Shown piece by piece: positions 1 to 11,095 of a stretch of DNA of 64,000 nt. Within the stretch, counting starts at the first letter, position 1, and the number at the start of each line of letters is the position of its first letter. The notes beneath the pieces were generated by a model that was not told where the DNA came from, ran no database searches, and saw only the letters and a program-made list of their open reading frames with translations. The DNA is taken from NCBI GenBank assembly GCA_933228675.1, contig OW121743.1, positions 67,933,708 through 67,997,707 of the forward strand. The letters run 5' to 3'. The position numbers were made by a program, and so were the translations under genes. Source of the DNA: Stomorhina lunata. Its lineage: Eukaryota > Arthropoda > Insecta > Diptera > Rhiniidae.

Positions 1-130
1 AAATAGTTCGTAAGACATTTTCATTAGAGAATTTTTAATTTATAAAAATGTTCTATAGAAAAATTCGTACTTACGAAATTTTTTTTTATTTGAAAATATT
101 GTAAAAACGAATTTTTTTCCATAGAAACAA
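1..130. repeat. Degenerate fragment of the TTCTATAGAAAA-type satellite family
   Basis: Scattered TTTTCTATAGAAAA-like and TTCTATAGAAA words separated by A/T runs resemble the larger arrays further in, for example near 7.6 kb. The array probably continues to the left of the window. Confidence 0.5.
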
Positions 131-1300
131 TTTTTTCTATGTGTTGCGCGATCTACTGGCTAGTAGACAATAAAGGGCTGGCTCTTGAGAAAATATTATG
201 TTTTGCAAAAATATACCGTTGTATTCTATTATCGGACGGATATTGGACGTATAAACTATCCACTACTTCAAATCACCCTTGTAAGTTTCACTTGTGTGAT
301 TGTTTTTTTTTGCGAAAGCTTTGGATGCTTCTAGCAAAGCCTTACATGGCAATACAAGAGGGTGTACCAAGAGCACTATCAGCAATGTCCATCCTTTCTG
401 ACATCAACCAAAGCAATTTAACCCTAACCGTACTGATAACATTTTTATACGTAGACTCCCGATAAGGGTACCCGGGTACCCGTGGATACTAATTTTTCAG
501 TTACGATTAAAATATTCCGCGAAATATATTTAGACTAACTGCAGAGGATAATTTGAATAGTTCTTTACAGAAAATGGAATTTACATTAAATGTTTACTAG
601 AAGAATTCAGAAGATATAACAGCTTTGAAATTGTTACCTTTGCATGGCTATTAATCTGAAATCAAATCTCAAAACACATAAAGTGTATGATGGTTGCCAA
701 AGGCCAATATGTAATACACACAACCAAATTATTGCTTCACGCTTAACAGAATTGTAATTTTCTGAAGTTTATCTATTATAAAAGTGCAAAGTAAAGTTGT
801 CAAATTATTAATTAAATGCACACATTTTAAACTAAAATAAAAAATAGAATCATATCCATTACTTTTTTATATATATAATGCCTTAATTTTCTTACTGGTA
901 CCCGGGTACCCTTATCAGGAGTGTTAGGAATATTTGACTTTCGGTGAATCCACAGCCTAAGCCAAAAACTTTGGAAAGCTTAGAGAAACAAAAATCTTTA
1001 GAAAATAAATAGTTTTAGGAACTTACAAAACCTCAACTTTGTATCATTTATCGTTAAAGAGATATTTGACTTTAAAGTTCGTTTGGGTACCCAGATAACC
1101 GTGTCAGGAGTGTTAGGGTTAATGGATGAAACAATCAGCTTTTGAGGGTCATTTAAGGATGAAGTTTTTAGTTCTTGTTTTAATTTCCTATCGTTGATCT
1201 TTTGATTATCTAAATTCTTAATTTAAGACCTTGAATAGTGCAGGTTCCTAATTGTACAGCTTTAAACAGTGCTTACATTCCCTATCGTATTGATTTGATT
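131..1300. other. No gene recognised; contains a 20-bp inverted repeat pair
   Basis: A 108-codon ORF at 139-465 has no recognisable motif and is unlikely to be a gene. GATAAGGGTACCCGGGTACC at 461-480 recurs inverted at 897-916, and a related GGGTACCCAGATAACC lies near 1084. The phrase GTGTCAGGAGTGTTAGG near 1100 resembles the flank of the second site. A small rearranged element is possible. Confidence 0.4.
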
Positions 1301-1324
1301 ACTAATTGTATAGTCCGGATTTTC

Positions 1325-1960
1325 TGTAGTAGATCTTTAATAGAGCTAGTTAATAGGAGTTATTACAATTTTTTCAAAATTCTGTATATGAGACTATTCT
1401 AACACCCTATTCTAAACCCGATTCCTCTGGTTTTGGCTAAAGATGTTTTTATGAGGATCTCTAATAGAGCGATTTCTGTTTTCGAATTAAGCTAAAGGAT
1501 GATTTAAGATTACCAGGAAACAAGGCAAGTTTGGCAAGCAGTTGAGGTATCTGGTTGTAGGTAAGAATATTTTCTATGGGGATTCACAGTTAGAATCTCT
1601 AACAGAGGGAGTTGGTAGAATATATTTAAATTTGTTCAAAATTGTATATGTTGGACTTTGCTTATGGAGGTATAAAGTTATGGCAGAGTATATTTTTATT
1701 CGGATCAATAAGCAGAACCTAGAATAGAGCAAGTTTTATGTTTTGGAATTACGCTTCCTCTTAAGATTACCAGGATTATGGCTGAAGGAGTTAGTAGAAG
1801 TGATAAAGATTTTTTTAAATTTTCATATGTGGGATTATGCTAATAAGTAATTCCAGATTTTTAGGAAATAATGCAATGTACGCAAGCCAATGACTCATCG
1901 GTGTGTAGCTAAGTATGTTTTTATGGGAATCTATAGTCTTAACCTCAAATAGATAGTAGA
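1325..1960 (+). repeat. Degenerate tandem repeat of about 120-140 bp
   Basis: Related phrases recur: ATCTTTAATAGAGC near 1332, ATCTCTAATAGAGC near 1456, ATCTCTAACAGAGG near 1593, AACCTAGAATAGAGC near 1715 and AACCTCAAATAGATAG near 1930. They are preceded by TTTTTATGAGGATC-like sequence and followed by CAAAATTGTATATG-like sequence. Spacing is 120-140 bp except for the last gap (about 214). The units are strongly diverged, so this is an old array; no coding signal. Confidence 0.5.
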
Positions 1961-2135
1961 GTTATTTAATGTAGTATCAATTTCGGAAAGAGGGAACTAA
2001 CAATTTCTTAAAAGTTTGATAATTTATATTGCACTTTGTCGACCAGTTTACAATAATTATATGCATTACATACATATACAGCATAATATAACACAGTGCA
2101 GTACTAAAATTTTGAACCAATTGAGACCCACAAAA

Positions 2136-2353
<218 letters not shown>

Positions 2354-2890
2354 TTAGCGGCACGATAGGGACTAAAAGAAAGGAGCTTGGTCACTGCACA
2401 AATATTTTTCATTTCTTGGTATTGAAATTGGGGGAAATCAGTGTACATTGGACTATAACTCCCCTTTAATCTCCCCTAGAGCAATCGCTTATTTGCTTAT
2501 AAATGACAAATTATAACAGATATGATGATAAAATTTATCACAGATATGTTTTACATGATCGTTCATCGAAATCGGTTCACATTTAATAATAGCTCCCATA
2601 CAAAACACTTACGAAAATAGCCTAAATTGCACATAAAGTATAGTTAAGCGAAAAAATGATAAACTATACTATCTTATTTAGTACATGGAATCTTATGCTA
2701 GCCAGTCTGCAAAATTTTGTCACAATCGGTCACCATTTGACCATAACCCCCATACAAAAACTTACGGAAACACAAAAATAATCTTTGAAAAAGTATTTCA
2801 GATGGCATTTATTTGAGCTTTTTAAAATCTAAGATAATTTTAATACGCACCATTTCAAAAAGTGCCTTTTTTATGAAAAAACAAGTAAAA
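2354..2890 (+). mobile_element. Short non-autonomous element downstream of (CTGT)n, copy 1 (mini-me/HINE-like)
   Basis: Sequence after the microsatellite (CGATAGGGACTAAAAGAAAGG, TGGTATTGAAATTGGG, GAAATCGGTTCACATTTAATA, AGCTCCCATACAAAACACTTACG) is shared with 60316-61090 and in part with 34972-35560. Dipteran mini-me elements, now grouped with Helentron-associated INEs, carry internal (GTCY)n tracts; this copy fits that description but the assignment is inference. No protein is encoded. Confidence 0.6.
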
Positions 2891-3740
2891 AAGTGCTATA
2901 GTCGATACGATACCCTTCACCACTAAAGTCAAAGGTGTTCCTTTGTCTGTATAAAAACAAATATTAGCTAAATTTTGCCATCATACAAACATATTCTCAA
3001 AACTTATACATTTAAGCTGTTTCCGCCATTTGGACTTATATGAGAGCTATGGTTCAATGTGGACCGATTATCTCGAAATTTGACAATTGATGACAGGTGT
3101 TACAAAAATTATGTATGCAAAAAAATATGCTCAAAATTTGCATTATCTTTAGATTTACGAGCGTTTTAGTGATTTTTTGTCTCATTTAGGTCATTTTTAA
3201 AGAAGAGTTTGTATGGGAGCTATGGTCAAATGTGGACTAATTATCTCGAAATTTGGCAAATTGATTACAGTTATTACAAAAATTATGCATGCAAAAAATA
3301 AACTCAAAATTTTCATTATCTTTAGATTTACGAGCGTTTTAGTGATTTTGTTGTCCCATTTAGGTCATTTTTAAAGAAGAGTTTGTATGGGAGCTATGGT
3401 CAAATGTCGACCGATTTCAACGAAATTTGGTACAGTGATTTAGGTTTACATAAGCAGTATTTTTTTAAATTTCATGAAAAAATATTGATATTTCTGGCCA
3501 ATATAGCAATTCCGGGAAGTGGGACCTATGGGAGGTACCATAAATAATGGACCGATTTTGACCAATTTCAATAGCCATGGTCCCATTATCAAAAAAATTA
3601 ACTGTGCCAAATTTCATCAAATTATCTTTAGAATTGCGACCTGTAGTTTGATTACATGGTTTACATGGGGGTCCAGCCAGGCAGACGGACGGACGGACAT
3701 CGCTACATCGTCTCAGAAAGTGATTCTAAGCCTATTGGTA
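2890..3740 (+). mobile_element. Short interspersed element family A, copy 1, left part (interrupted by a LINE)
   Basis: Begins with ATAGTCGATACGATACCCTTCACCAC and ends in a (GACG)n/CAGACGG tract followed by CATCGCTACATCGTCTCAGAAAGTGATTCTAAG. The same sequence occurs inverted at 30161-31656. A roughly 195-bp segment is tandemly repeated within it (near 3050 to 3240 and 3240 to 3430: TGGGAGCTATGGTCAAATGT, ACGAGCGTTTTAGTGATTTT). The rest of the element resumes at 4792. Confidence 0.75.
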
Positions 3741-4759
3741 TCAGGGGTACCGCAAGGCTCCGTTCTTTCTCCTACTCTATTTCTTATCTTTATAAACGAC
3801 CTTCTACGTCAAACTTCCAATCCTATCTACTCTTTTGCAGATGATAGTAACATTTGCCATTCGTATTCATTCAATCATAGACCAAACCCTTTAGAGATTG
3901 GTACTATGAGGCAAAACATGAATGAATCATTAAACCGCGATTTAGAAGCAATCTCAGAATGGGGTCGTGCGAATAGAGTCGATTTTAATGCGCGGAAAAC
4001 TCAATGTTGTATGCTCACGCATAAACGCACGGCGGATCATGTTACTTCATCTGTATTAATGGGTGGTGAAAATATCGAGGAATCAGATACTCTTGATGTT
4101 CTGGGCATGAGAATTCAATGTGATGTCCGGTGGACTGAACACATTTTTCAAGTGTCGAAAGAAGCATTCAAGTGTCTCGGTTTTCTAAAACGGTGCAAGA
4201 CATACTTCACTTCATCTGATCTCCTTACTATTTATACCACCTATATCCGACCGAAAATGGAATACAACTCTCATGTATGGGCCGGTGCTTCAAAGTCTAT
4301 TTTGGAGCTTCTTGACCGAGTACAGGAGAGGGCGAAGGTGCTTATTGGTGACAGTAGGGTATCCAACTCTATTGATTCACTGGAGCACCGTCGCAATGTG
4401 GGTTGTGTCACACTGTTCTATCGTTACTACTTTGGAATGTGCTCTAATGAAATCAGGGAACTCGTTCCCGAAACTAGAATTTTTTTACGCAATACACGTC
4501 TATCTGTTAGAGCTCATCCCTTCGTAGTCGATTGGCCAGTAGACAGAACAACACACTACAGAGAAAATTCATTCTTTAGCCGTACAGTTCGTATGTGGAA
4601 TTTACTTCCCGCAGAAATTTTTCCTGCCAGTTGCAATATAGGAAAGTTCAAATCAAATGTCCATAAACACTACTCCATCTATCCACCCTCCCATAACCTA
4701 TTTTCCTAGTTCCAACACAATGCATTGCATAAGTAGGGGTCATCCCCTGAGTGCTGGTC

Positions 4760-4791
<32 letters not shown>
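3741..4791 (+). mobile_element. 5'-truncated non-LTR retrotransposon (LINE) with poly(A) tail, nested in family A element
   Basis: The insertion starts within the RT at SGVPQGSVLSPTLFLIFINDLL (motif B), has the catalytic FADD motif with DSNICHS, the RT thumb region and a C-terminal segment ending FFSRTVRMWNLLPAEIF, then a stop at about 4709 and a 30-base A-run at 4762-4791. Extreme 5' truncation plus poly(A) is the usual mark of target-primed reverse transcription. The surrounding element is split between TTGGTA (3740) and AGGTTGGTCTTAGAC (4792). The RT portion has no internal stop, so the insertion is fairly young, but the protein lacks the endonuclease and half of the RT and cannot function. 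Clade uncertain (CR1/jockey-like). Confidence 0.88.
3743..4709 (+). pseudogene. Truncated LINE reverse transcriptase
   Basis: About 320 codons remain open from RT motif B to the natural stop (TAG at 4707-4709). The ORF runs upstream to 3519 through unrelated element DNA, so its first 75 or so codons are not part of the RT. A related RT scrap sharing GCAGATGATAGTAACATTTG lies at 32987-33006. No promoter or start of its own; not expected to be expressed. Confidence 0.85.
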
Positions 4792-4793
<2 letters not shown>

Positions 4794-4882
4794 TTGGTCT
4801 TAGACAAATATTTCTATGCGTTACATACATCAGCACAAACTTATAATACCCTTTCCACCTATGGTGGTGAAGGGTATAAAAA
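4792..4882 (+). mobile_element. Family A element copy 1, right part
   Basis: Continues the element after the LINE: AGACAAATATTTCTATGCGT, ACATCAGCACAAACTTATAA, then a terminal TACCCTTTCCACCTATGGTGGTGAAGGGTA hairpin. The same order is seen inverted at 30161-30260. Confidence 0.75.
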
Positions 4883-6600
4883 AAACTTTTATTTTTTCGG
4901 AACACTTTAATGTCCGGCTATTGAAAAAATGATAGGGTCCGAACATGACGTGCTAAGAAAACTAAATTTAACAAAATTGGTAAGGAGTTATGGCAAAAAA
5001 AATCTGTTATTCTTGTAGGAAAATTAAAAAAATTCAATGGTAGATATATCATAGCCAAAAATAACACCATTACTTGTTTCATTAACAAATCATAAACACC
5101 TAAAAAGTTCTTTTCAATGATAGTGATTCATTATAATTATGCTCAAGTGCTAAAGTCATAAATAAACTTATTTTTATTGACCAGTCATAACAAAATGATT
5201 TATCATATAAAAAAATTGAACTAGACAGAGAGAGATAAACCCATCAATGTCAAATAATATAATTTATTTAAACTAAAGTCATGTAAAAATTTTAAATCAT
5301 ATAAAAAACATCTGTTGGAAATTGGCAACGACAAGTGTTTTAGTGGATAAATTTGATTGTCACAAATTTTTGCGTTAACATTTTAATCGAAAATCTCACA
5401 GCAAAACAACTTTTTTTAAAAAAAAGATAAAAAAAATTATTTTAAAAACATTTTATAAATCGATTAAGACTAACTTATGAAAAAAATACGACACAACTTG
5501 GGAAATTAATATTTATAGGGTGTCTTGTTGAAACTGTTGGGTTTATGAATAAATTTCAATGAAATATTTATATTTTTCTAAATGATTATCATTTAAAATG
5601 ATTTATTTGTTATAATTCTCTAGTTAATTGCTCTTGTTAGAGTTTTTTTGTCTACCATTTGTTCATGTTCATATGCAACAAAGAAAATAAGAAAAATATT
5701 TAATTAATGCATTTTTGAAAAGATTGATTTTTAATATTCATACTTTAGAATTAGTTGAGGTAATTTCTGTTGAATAAAAATCAATTAATTATTAAGACTG
5801 TAATTTTTTTCTAAGCCTCGTTCTATGAAGTTAAAGCCGATCTTAACTAGAGAAGTTTGGTTTTTTTCACATATTTACTCGTATGTTCACACATTTTTAC
5901 ATTCTCATGTGTTTAGATTTATTAATTTTCCTTTATTTATTTGTTAAGCATTAAAACTGTTTGTTTAAGTGATTTACTGCTTAGGGTGACCATCTTAGAT
6001 TTAGTGTCGAGGTTAATGTTGAAGGAATGTTATCTTTTAGATTATGCTTTCAAAGTAGCTAAATGACATTAGGTTGTCGTTTAAATATATATATTTATAT
6101 TTTTTTTTGTTAAAATGATTAATGTTGTGTAATAAATACTTTTGTCTAATTAGTATTTGTTTAACAAAAACAATTGTATTTCTTTGAATCATAATAACTA
6201 TTTAAAGAGTGACAAACAAAATATAAATCATTGTCACTTAAATATTTTACAGGGTTATCCAACCCATTATAAATATAAGACATTTTCGAAAAAAAAGCCA
6301 TAAAAATTTAATGAATTGAATTTTTGGGGTTTTTGTGTTAATTGGTTGTAGACAAATGAGCTCTGTGATATTATGTACTTTGATAGCTTTTACAATTTGA
6401 GGCAATTATCTGGTAAACCTGTTAATCCAATCTAAAGGACTTATCTGATTGACACATTTTTTTACGAGTTTTATTCGGAACAGTTTTGTTAAATAATTTG
6501 AAATTAAAATTGTAAATATGTGTTATTGAACTTACAATTTATACAAGAATTTGTGATACAAACAATTTTTCCAGCAAAACTTTGGTAATGAGATACTTGT
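4883..6600. other. AT-rich sequence, no feature recognised
   Basis: No ORF over 60 codons, no tandem structure and no recognisable element apart from scattered homopolymer runs. Confidence 0.5.
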
Positions 6601-6961
6601 ACTTACTTTTCACAAAATTTGGCTGCTTAATAGAAAATTTTTCTATAGAAAATTTTTTGATCAAAAATATATAAATAAATATATATATATTTTTTTTTTC
6701 AAATATCTTTTGATAAAAATTTGTTTATCCAGAATTTTTTAATTCAAAATTTTTCTATGGAAAATTTTCCTATGGAAAAGTTTTATCAAAAATTTTTCTA
6801 TAGAAATTTTTTTTTAAAACATAACAAAACAGTCGGGATGTAAATAATAAATAAATGTAACAGAATTGGGATCAAATGCGAATACTATTTCTTTTTGAAG
6901 AATTTTTTTTATATTAAAAATTTTTCTATAGAAAAATTTTTTATTAAAATATTTCTATAGA

Positions 6962-7530
6962 AATTTGGTTTCTCCGCAAACATTTTTTGGCTTTTTATCA
7001 ATAAATTGATCTGTTACATTAATAAATAAATGTAACAGGTTTGGGATCAAATGCAAATACACTTCTTTTTGAATAATATTTACATCCCGACTAATTGGTT
7101 ATTTTATGATAAAACTGCATGCATTCAGCTTATTTTTAAAATAAACTTGTTTATTTTAAAACATCTTACCCCCCCTTCTTCACAGCATTCTGCATATAGT
7201 AGCCGACGGCTACAGCAAGAATGTGGGAAGTGAAGGTAGATGAAAACTGAAAAATGTTTGTTTTTGTTCAGTCGATAATCTACGCTTTTACTTTTGGTTT
7301 ATGAACATAATTCTTAATAGTTATATTTGTAAATTTAGTAATAATGCGAGGTTTTCGATCTATCTAAATTGGGGATAATCCTCCTGAAGAGATGGCTTAA
7401 CCAACCATCGAAACGCGTCGAGGAATTTGGTTTCTCCGCAAACATTTTTTGGCTTTTTATCAATAAATTGATCTGTTACATTAATAAATAAATGTAACAG
7501 GTTTGGGATCAAATGCAAATACACTTCTTT
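6962..7530 (+). mobile_element. Tandem hammerhead-bounded module (Penelope-like or retrozyme-like), 462-bp unit
   Basis: The sequence AATTTGGTTTCTCCGCAAAC at 6962 onward, with TTGGCTTTTTATCAATAAAT and GTTTGGGATCAAATGCAAAT, recurs at 7424-7530, a distance of 462 bp. The junction between the copies is a complete hammerhead motif (7379-7424), and the repeated part starts within five bases of the predicted cleavage site (after 7419). This arrangement is expected for Penelope-like element repeats or retrozymes. The unit also holds a palindrome CTGTTACATT...AATGTAACAG. No RT or GIY-YIG ORF is present. Confidence 0.65.
7379..7424 (+). ncRNA. Type I hammerhead ribozyme motif, copy 1
   Basis: All conserved parts are in order: stem I strand TCCTC (7379-7383), core CTGAAGA (7384-7390, matching CUGANGA), stem II GATGG/CCATC (7391-7395 with 7405-7409) around a 9-base loop, GAAA (7410-7413), a minimal helix III with CGCG loop (7414-7417), U16.1 at 7418 and cleavage base C17 at 7419, and stem I return GAGGA (7420-7424). 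Very short helix III and type I topology are features of hammerheads in Penelope-like elements and retrozymes. Predicted cleavage is after 7419. Activity is not shown. Confidence 0.82.
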
Positions 7531-8026
7531 TTGGAAATTTTTTTTGTTAAAAATTTTTCTATGGAAAATTTTTTATCAAATATTTTTCTATGGAAAAGTT
7601 TTTCTATAGAAATTTTTTTCTATAAATTTTTTTTCTATAAAATTTTTTTATTAAAAATTTTTTTATAGAAACTTTTTTATTAAAAATTTTTTTATAGAAA
7701 CTTTTTTCTTAAAAATTTTTCTATTGATAATTTTTTTATTAAAAATTTTTCTATAGATAATTTTTTTATTCAAAATTTTTCTATAGAAAATTTTTTTATT
7801 CAAAATTTTTCTATGGAAAATTTTTTTATCAAAAATTTTTCTATGGAAAAGTTTTTATCAAAAATTTTTCTATGGAAAAGTTTTTATCAAAAATTTTTAT
7901 ATGGAAAAGTTTTTATCAAAAATTTTTTAATTAAAAATTTTTCTATAGAAAAATTTTTTTATCAAAATTTTTTTTTTAATTTTTCTATAGAAAATTTTTT
8001 TATTAAAAATGTTTCTATAGAAATTT

Positions 8027-8166
8027 TTTTTCAAAAAGAAGAGTATTTGCATTTGATCCCAAAACTGTTACATTTATTTATTAATGTAACAGATTAATTT
8101 ATTGATAAAAAGCCAAAAAATGTTTGCGGAGAAACCAAATTCCTCGACGCGTTTCGATGGTTGGTT
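8027..8166 (-). mobile_element. Inverted copy of the hammerhead module, ribozyme half lost
   Basis: On the minus strand, 8166-8141 gives the 3' half of the hammerhead (stem II CCATC, GAAA, GCGTC, GAGGA) and then the AATTTGGTTTCTCC module down to GATCAAATGCAAATACTC near 8040. The core CTGAAGA and stem II 5' strand are missing: the copy is cut at AACCAACC. Confidence 0.7.
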
Positions 8167-8285
8167 TTTTGCTTTTTATCAATAAATTGGTCTGTTACAT
8201 TAATAAATAAATGTAACAGGTTTGGGATCAAATGCAATTACTCTTCTTTTTGAATAATATTTACATCCCGACTATTTTGTTATTT
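8167..8285 (+). mobile_element. Forward partial copy of the same module
   Basis: GCTTTTTATCAATAAATTGG, GTTACATTAATAAATAAATG, GGGATCAAATGCAATTACTC and TATTTACATCCCGACT match 6980-7092. It abuts the inverted copy head to head, making a local foldback. Confidence 0.7.
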
Positions 8286-8720
8286 TTTGAGAAAATTTTT
8301 TTATTAAACTTTTTATTAATTTTTTTCTTTTTTATTAAAATTTTTTCTTTAGAAAATTTTTCCTATGGAAAACTTTTTATCAAAAATTTTTCTATGGAAA
8401 GTTTTAATCAAAAATTCTTCTATAGAAAATTTTCTTATTAAAAATTTTTCTAAAGACAATTTTCTTATTAAAAGTTTTTCTACAGAAAATTTGTTTACCA
8501 AAAATTTTTCTATACAAATTTTGTTATCAAAAATGTTTCTATAGAAAATTTTTTTTATCAAAAAGTTTTCTATAAAAATTTTTTTACAGAAAAATTTTTG
8601 ATTAAAATATTTTATTAAAAAGTTTTACTGTAGTGTATTGCTCTAAGATTCATTACAATTATTTATTTTTGTAATAAATAGTTTTTTGAGTAAACCAAAA
8701 AATGTTGGTGGGGAAACATT

Positions 8721-8766
8721 TCCTCAACACGTTTCGATGATTGGTTAGGCCATCTCTTCAGGAGGA
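8721..8766 (-). ncRNA. Type I hammerhead ribozyme motif, copy 2 (minus strand)
   Basis: On the minus strand: stem I TCCTC (8766-8762), core CTGAAGA (8761-8755), stem II GATGG/TCATC (8754-8750 with 8740-8736, one G-U pair) around a 9-base loop, GAAA (8735-8732), CGTG loop, U16.1 at 8727, cleavage base U17 at 8726, stem I return GAGGA (8725-8721). Compared with copy 1 it has several substitutions, yet stem II pairing and the core are kept and C17 is replaced by an allowed U. Homology with copy 1 extends about 50 bases upstream. Confidence 0.78.
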
Positions 8767-8869
8767 TTATCGCTAAATTTTGATAAGTGCAAAAACCACA
8801 CATTATATCTTATTTGCGGGACTGAATACATACGAATATTTTTTGCCTACTTCCAGCGACCTACATCCC

Positions 8870-8935
8870 TAGGTCCTATCGTGCCTTCAACAGACGGACA
8901 GAGAGACAGACAGACATACAGAAGACCTAATATTT
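8870..8935 (+). repeat. Short degenerate (ACAG)n/(ACGG)n tract of a mini-me-like element
   Basis: CCTATCGTGCCTTCAACAGA followed by CGGACAGAGAGACAGACAGA resembles the tracts in the elements near 52.4 and 53.1 kb. Confidence 0.45.
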
Positions 8936-8949
8936 ATAAATAATGAAAA

Positions 8950-11095
8950 ATTTTGTTTCAAAAATTTCCATTTTTATATGGAAAACTTTCTATACAAAAT
9001 TTTTTATACAAATTTAGATTCAAAATTTTCTACACAAAATTTTATGTCGAAAATTTTCCACACAAAATTTTATATCGAATATTTTCTATACAAAATTTTA
9101 TATTCAAAATTTTCTATACAAAATTTTATACCGAAAATTTTCTTTGTAAAATTTTATACCGAAAATTTTTTATAGAAAATTTTATATAAAAAATTTTAAA
9201 CAAAAAAATTTTTATCGAAAATTTTCTATTGAGAATTTTCTACTAAAAGGATTATATCGAGAATTTTCAATAAAAAATTTTATATTGAATATTTTCCATA
9301 AAATATTTTATAATGAATATTTTCTATAAAAAATTTTATATCGAAAATTTTCTAAAAAAAATTTTATATCAAGAATTTTCTATAAAAATTTATATCGAAA
9401 ATTTTCTACAAAAAATTGAAAATTTTGTATAAAAAGTTTTTTATCGAAAATTTTTTATAAAATATTTTGTACTGAAAATTTTCTATAAAAAATTAATAAC
9501 AAACATTTTCTTTAAAAATTTGTATTCCAAAAATTTGCTTTAAATATATTTATATTAAAACTTTTCTATAAAGAAAATATTCTATAATAAATTATATATC
9601 GAAAAATTTTTTATTAAAACTTGAATATCAAAAATTTTAAAAAAAAAAATTCTATATCGAAAATTTTCTATAAAATATTTTGTACTGAAAATTTTCTATA
9701 AAATTTAATAACAAAAACCTTCTTTGAAAATTTGTATTCCAAACATTTGCTTTAAATATTTTTATATTGAAACTTTTCTATTAAGAAAATTTTCTATAAA
9801 AAATTGAATATCAAAAATTTTCTATAAAAATTGAATATCAAAAATTTTCTATTTAAAATTGAATATCGAAAATTTTCTTAAAAAAAATTGATATCAAAAA
9901 TTTTCTCTAAAAAATTGTATATCGAAAATTTTCTATAAAAAAATTTTATATCAATAATTTTCTATAAAAAATTTTATATCGAAAAATTTCTATAAAAATT
10001 TTATATTGAAAATTTTCCATAAAAAAATTTATATCGAAAATTTTCTATAAAAAATTTTATATCGAAAATTTTCTATAAAAAATTTTATATCGAAAATTTT
10101 CTATAAAAAATTTTATATCGAAAATTTTCTATAAAAAATTTTATATCGCAAATTTTCTATAAAAAATTTTATATCGAAAACTTTCTATAAAAATTTTTTT
10201 ACCGAAAATTTTCTATAAAAATTTTTTACCGAAAATTTTTAATAAACAATTTTGTACCAAAAATTTTCTTTAAAAAATTTGATATTGAAACTTTTCAATA
10301 AAAAATTTTATACCGAAATTTTTCAATAAAAAAATTTTGTACCGAAAATTATCTATAAAAAATTTTATACCGAAATTTTTCTATAAAAAATTTTATACCG
10401 GAAAATTTCTATAAAAATTTTATACCGGAAAATTTTTATAGAAATTTTGATATTGAAAAATGTCTAAAAAAAAATTATATCGATTATTTTATATTAAAAA
10501 TCTTCTTCAAAAATTTTATATCGAAGATTTTCTATCAAAAATTTTATATCGAAAATTTTCGTTCAAAAATTTTATATCGAAAATTTTCTATCAAAAATTT
10601 TATATCGAAAATTTTCTAGAAAAAAATGTTTTATCAAAAATTTCCAACAAAAATTTTATATCAGATATTTTTAATCAAAAATTTTCTATAAAAAATGAAC
10701 GAAAATTTTCTATAAAAAATTAACGAAAATTTTCTATAAAAAATTAACGAAAATTTTCTATAAAAAATTAACGAAAATTTTCTATAAAAAAATTCAAAAC
10801 GAAAATTTTCTATAAAAAAATTCAAAAGGAAAATTTTCTATTAAAAATGTTATACAGAAGAATTTCTAAAAAAAATTATATGTCGATATTTTTCTATAAA
10901 ATTTTTGCATCGAAATTTTTCTATAAAATTTTTACATCGAAAATTTTCCATTAAAATTTTTAATATAAAATTTTATATCTTAAAGTGTCTATAAATAATT
11001 TTATATCCAAAATTTTTTTTATAAAAATTTTACATCGAAAGTTTTCTATAAGAAATTTTATATTGAAAATTTTCTATAAATAATATTAAATATTT
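8950..11095 (+). repeat. 28-bp satellite array, forward orientation (about 75 units)
   Basis: Unit of 28 bp reading roughly ATCGAAAATTTTCTATAAAA plus AATTTTAT. The most regular stretch is 10030-10190. Variants near 10690-10800 lose part of the unit. The same satellite, reverse-complemented, forms the arrays at 14.46-17.18 kb and 26.04-28.86 kb. ORFs of 65-87 codons here are artefacts. Confidence 0.92.

Larger units (their letters stand above)
6640..8635. repeat. Satellite of about 29-30 bp (TTTTTCTATAGAAAA core), broken up by hammerhead-bearing modules
   Basis: Clearest at 7535-8030 and 8290-8630. The unit contains TTTTTCTATGGAAAA or TTTTTCTATAGAAAA followed by TTTTTTATCAAAAA; spacing of CTATGG at 7811, 7841 and 7870 gives 29-30 bp. 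Each unit has dyad symmetry. ORFs of 60-94 codons here are by-products of the repeat. Modules at 6962-7530, 8030-8280 and 8690-8790 interrupt the array. Confidence 0.85.

Noticed and set aside
139..465. 108-codon ORF
   Set aside because: No recognisable domain, unusual residue use, adjoining repeats; no splice or start support.
8953..10723. ORFs of 65-87 codons rich in Phe, Tyr, Lys and Ile
   Set aside because: Translations of a 28-bp satellite; units not multiple of three and many stops elsewhere.
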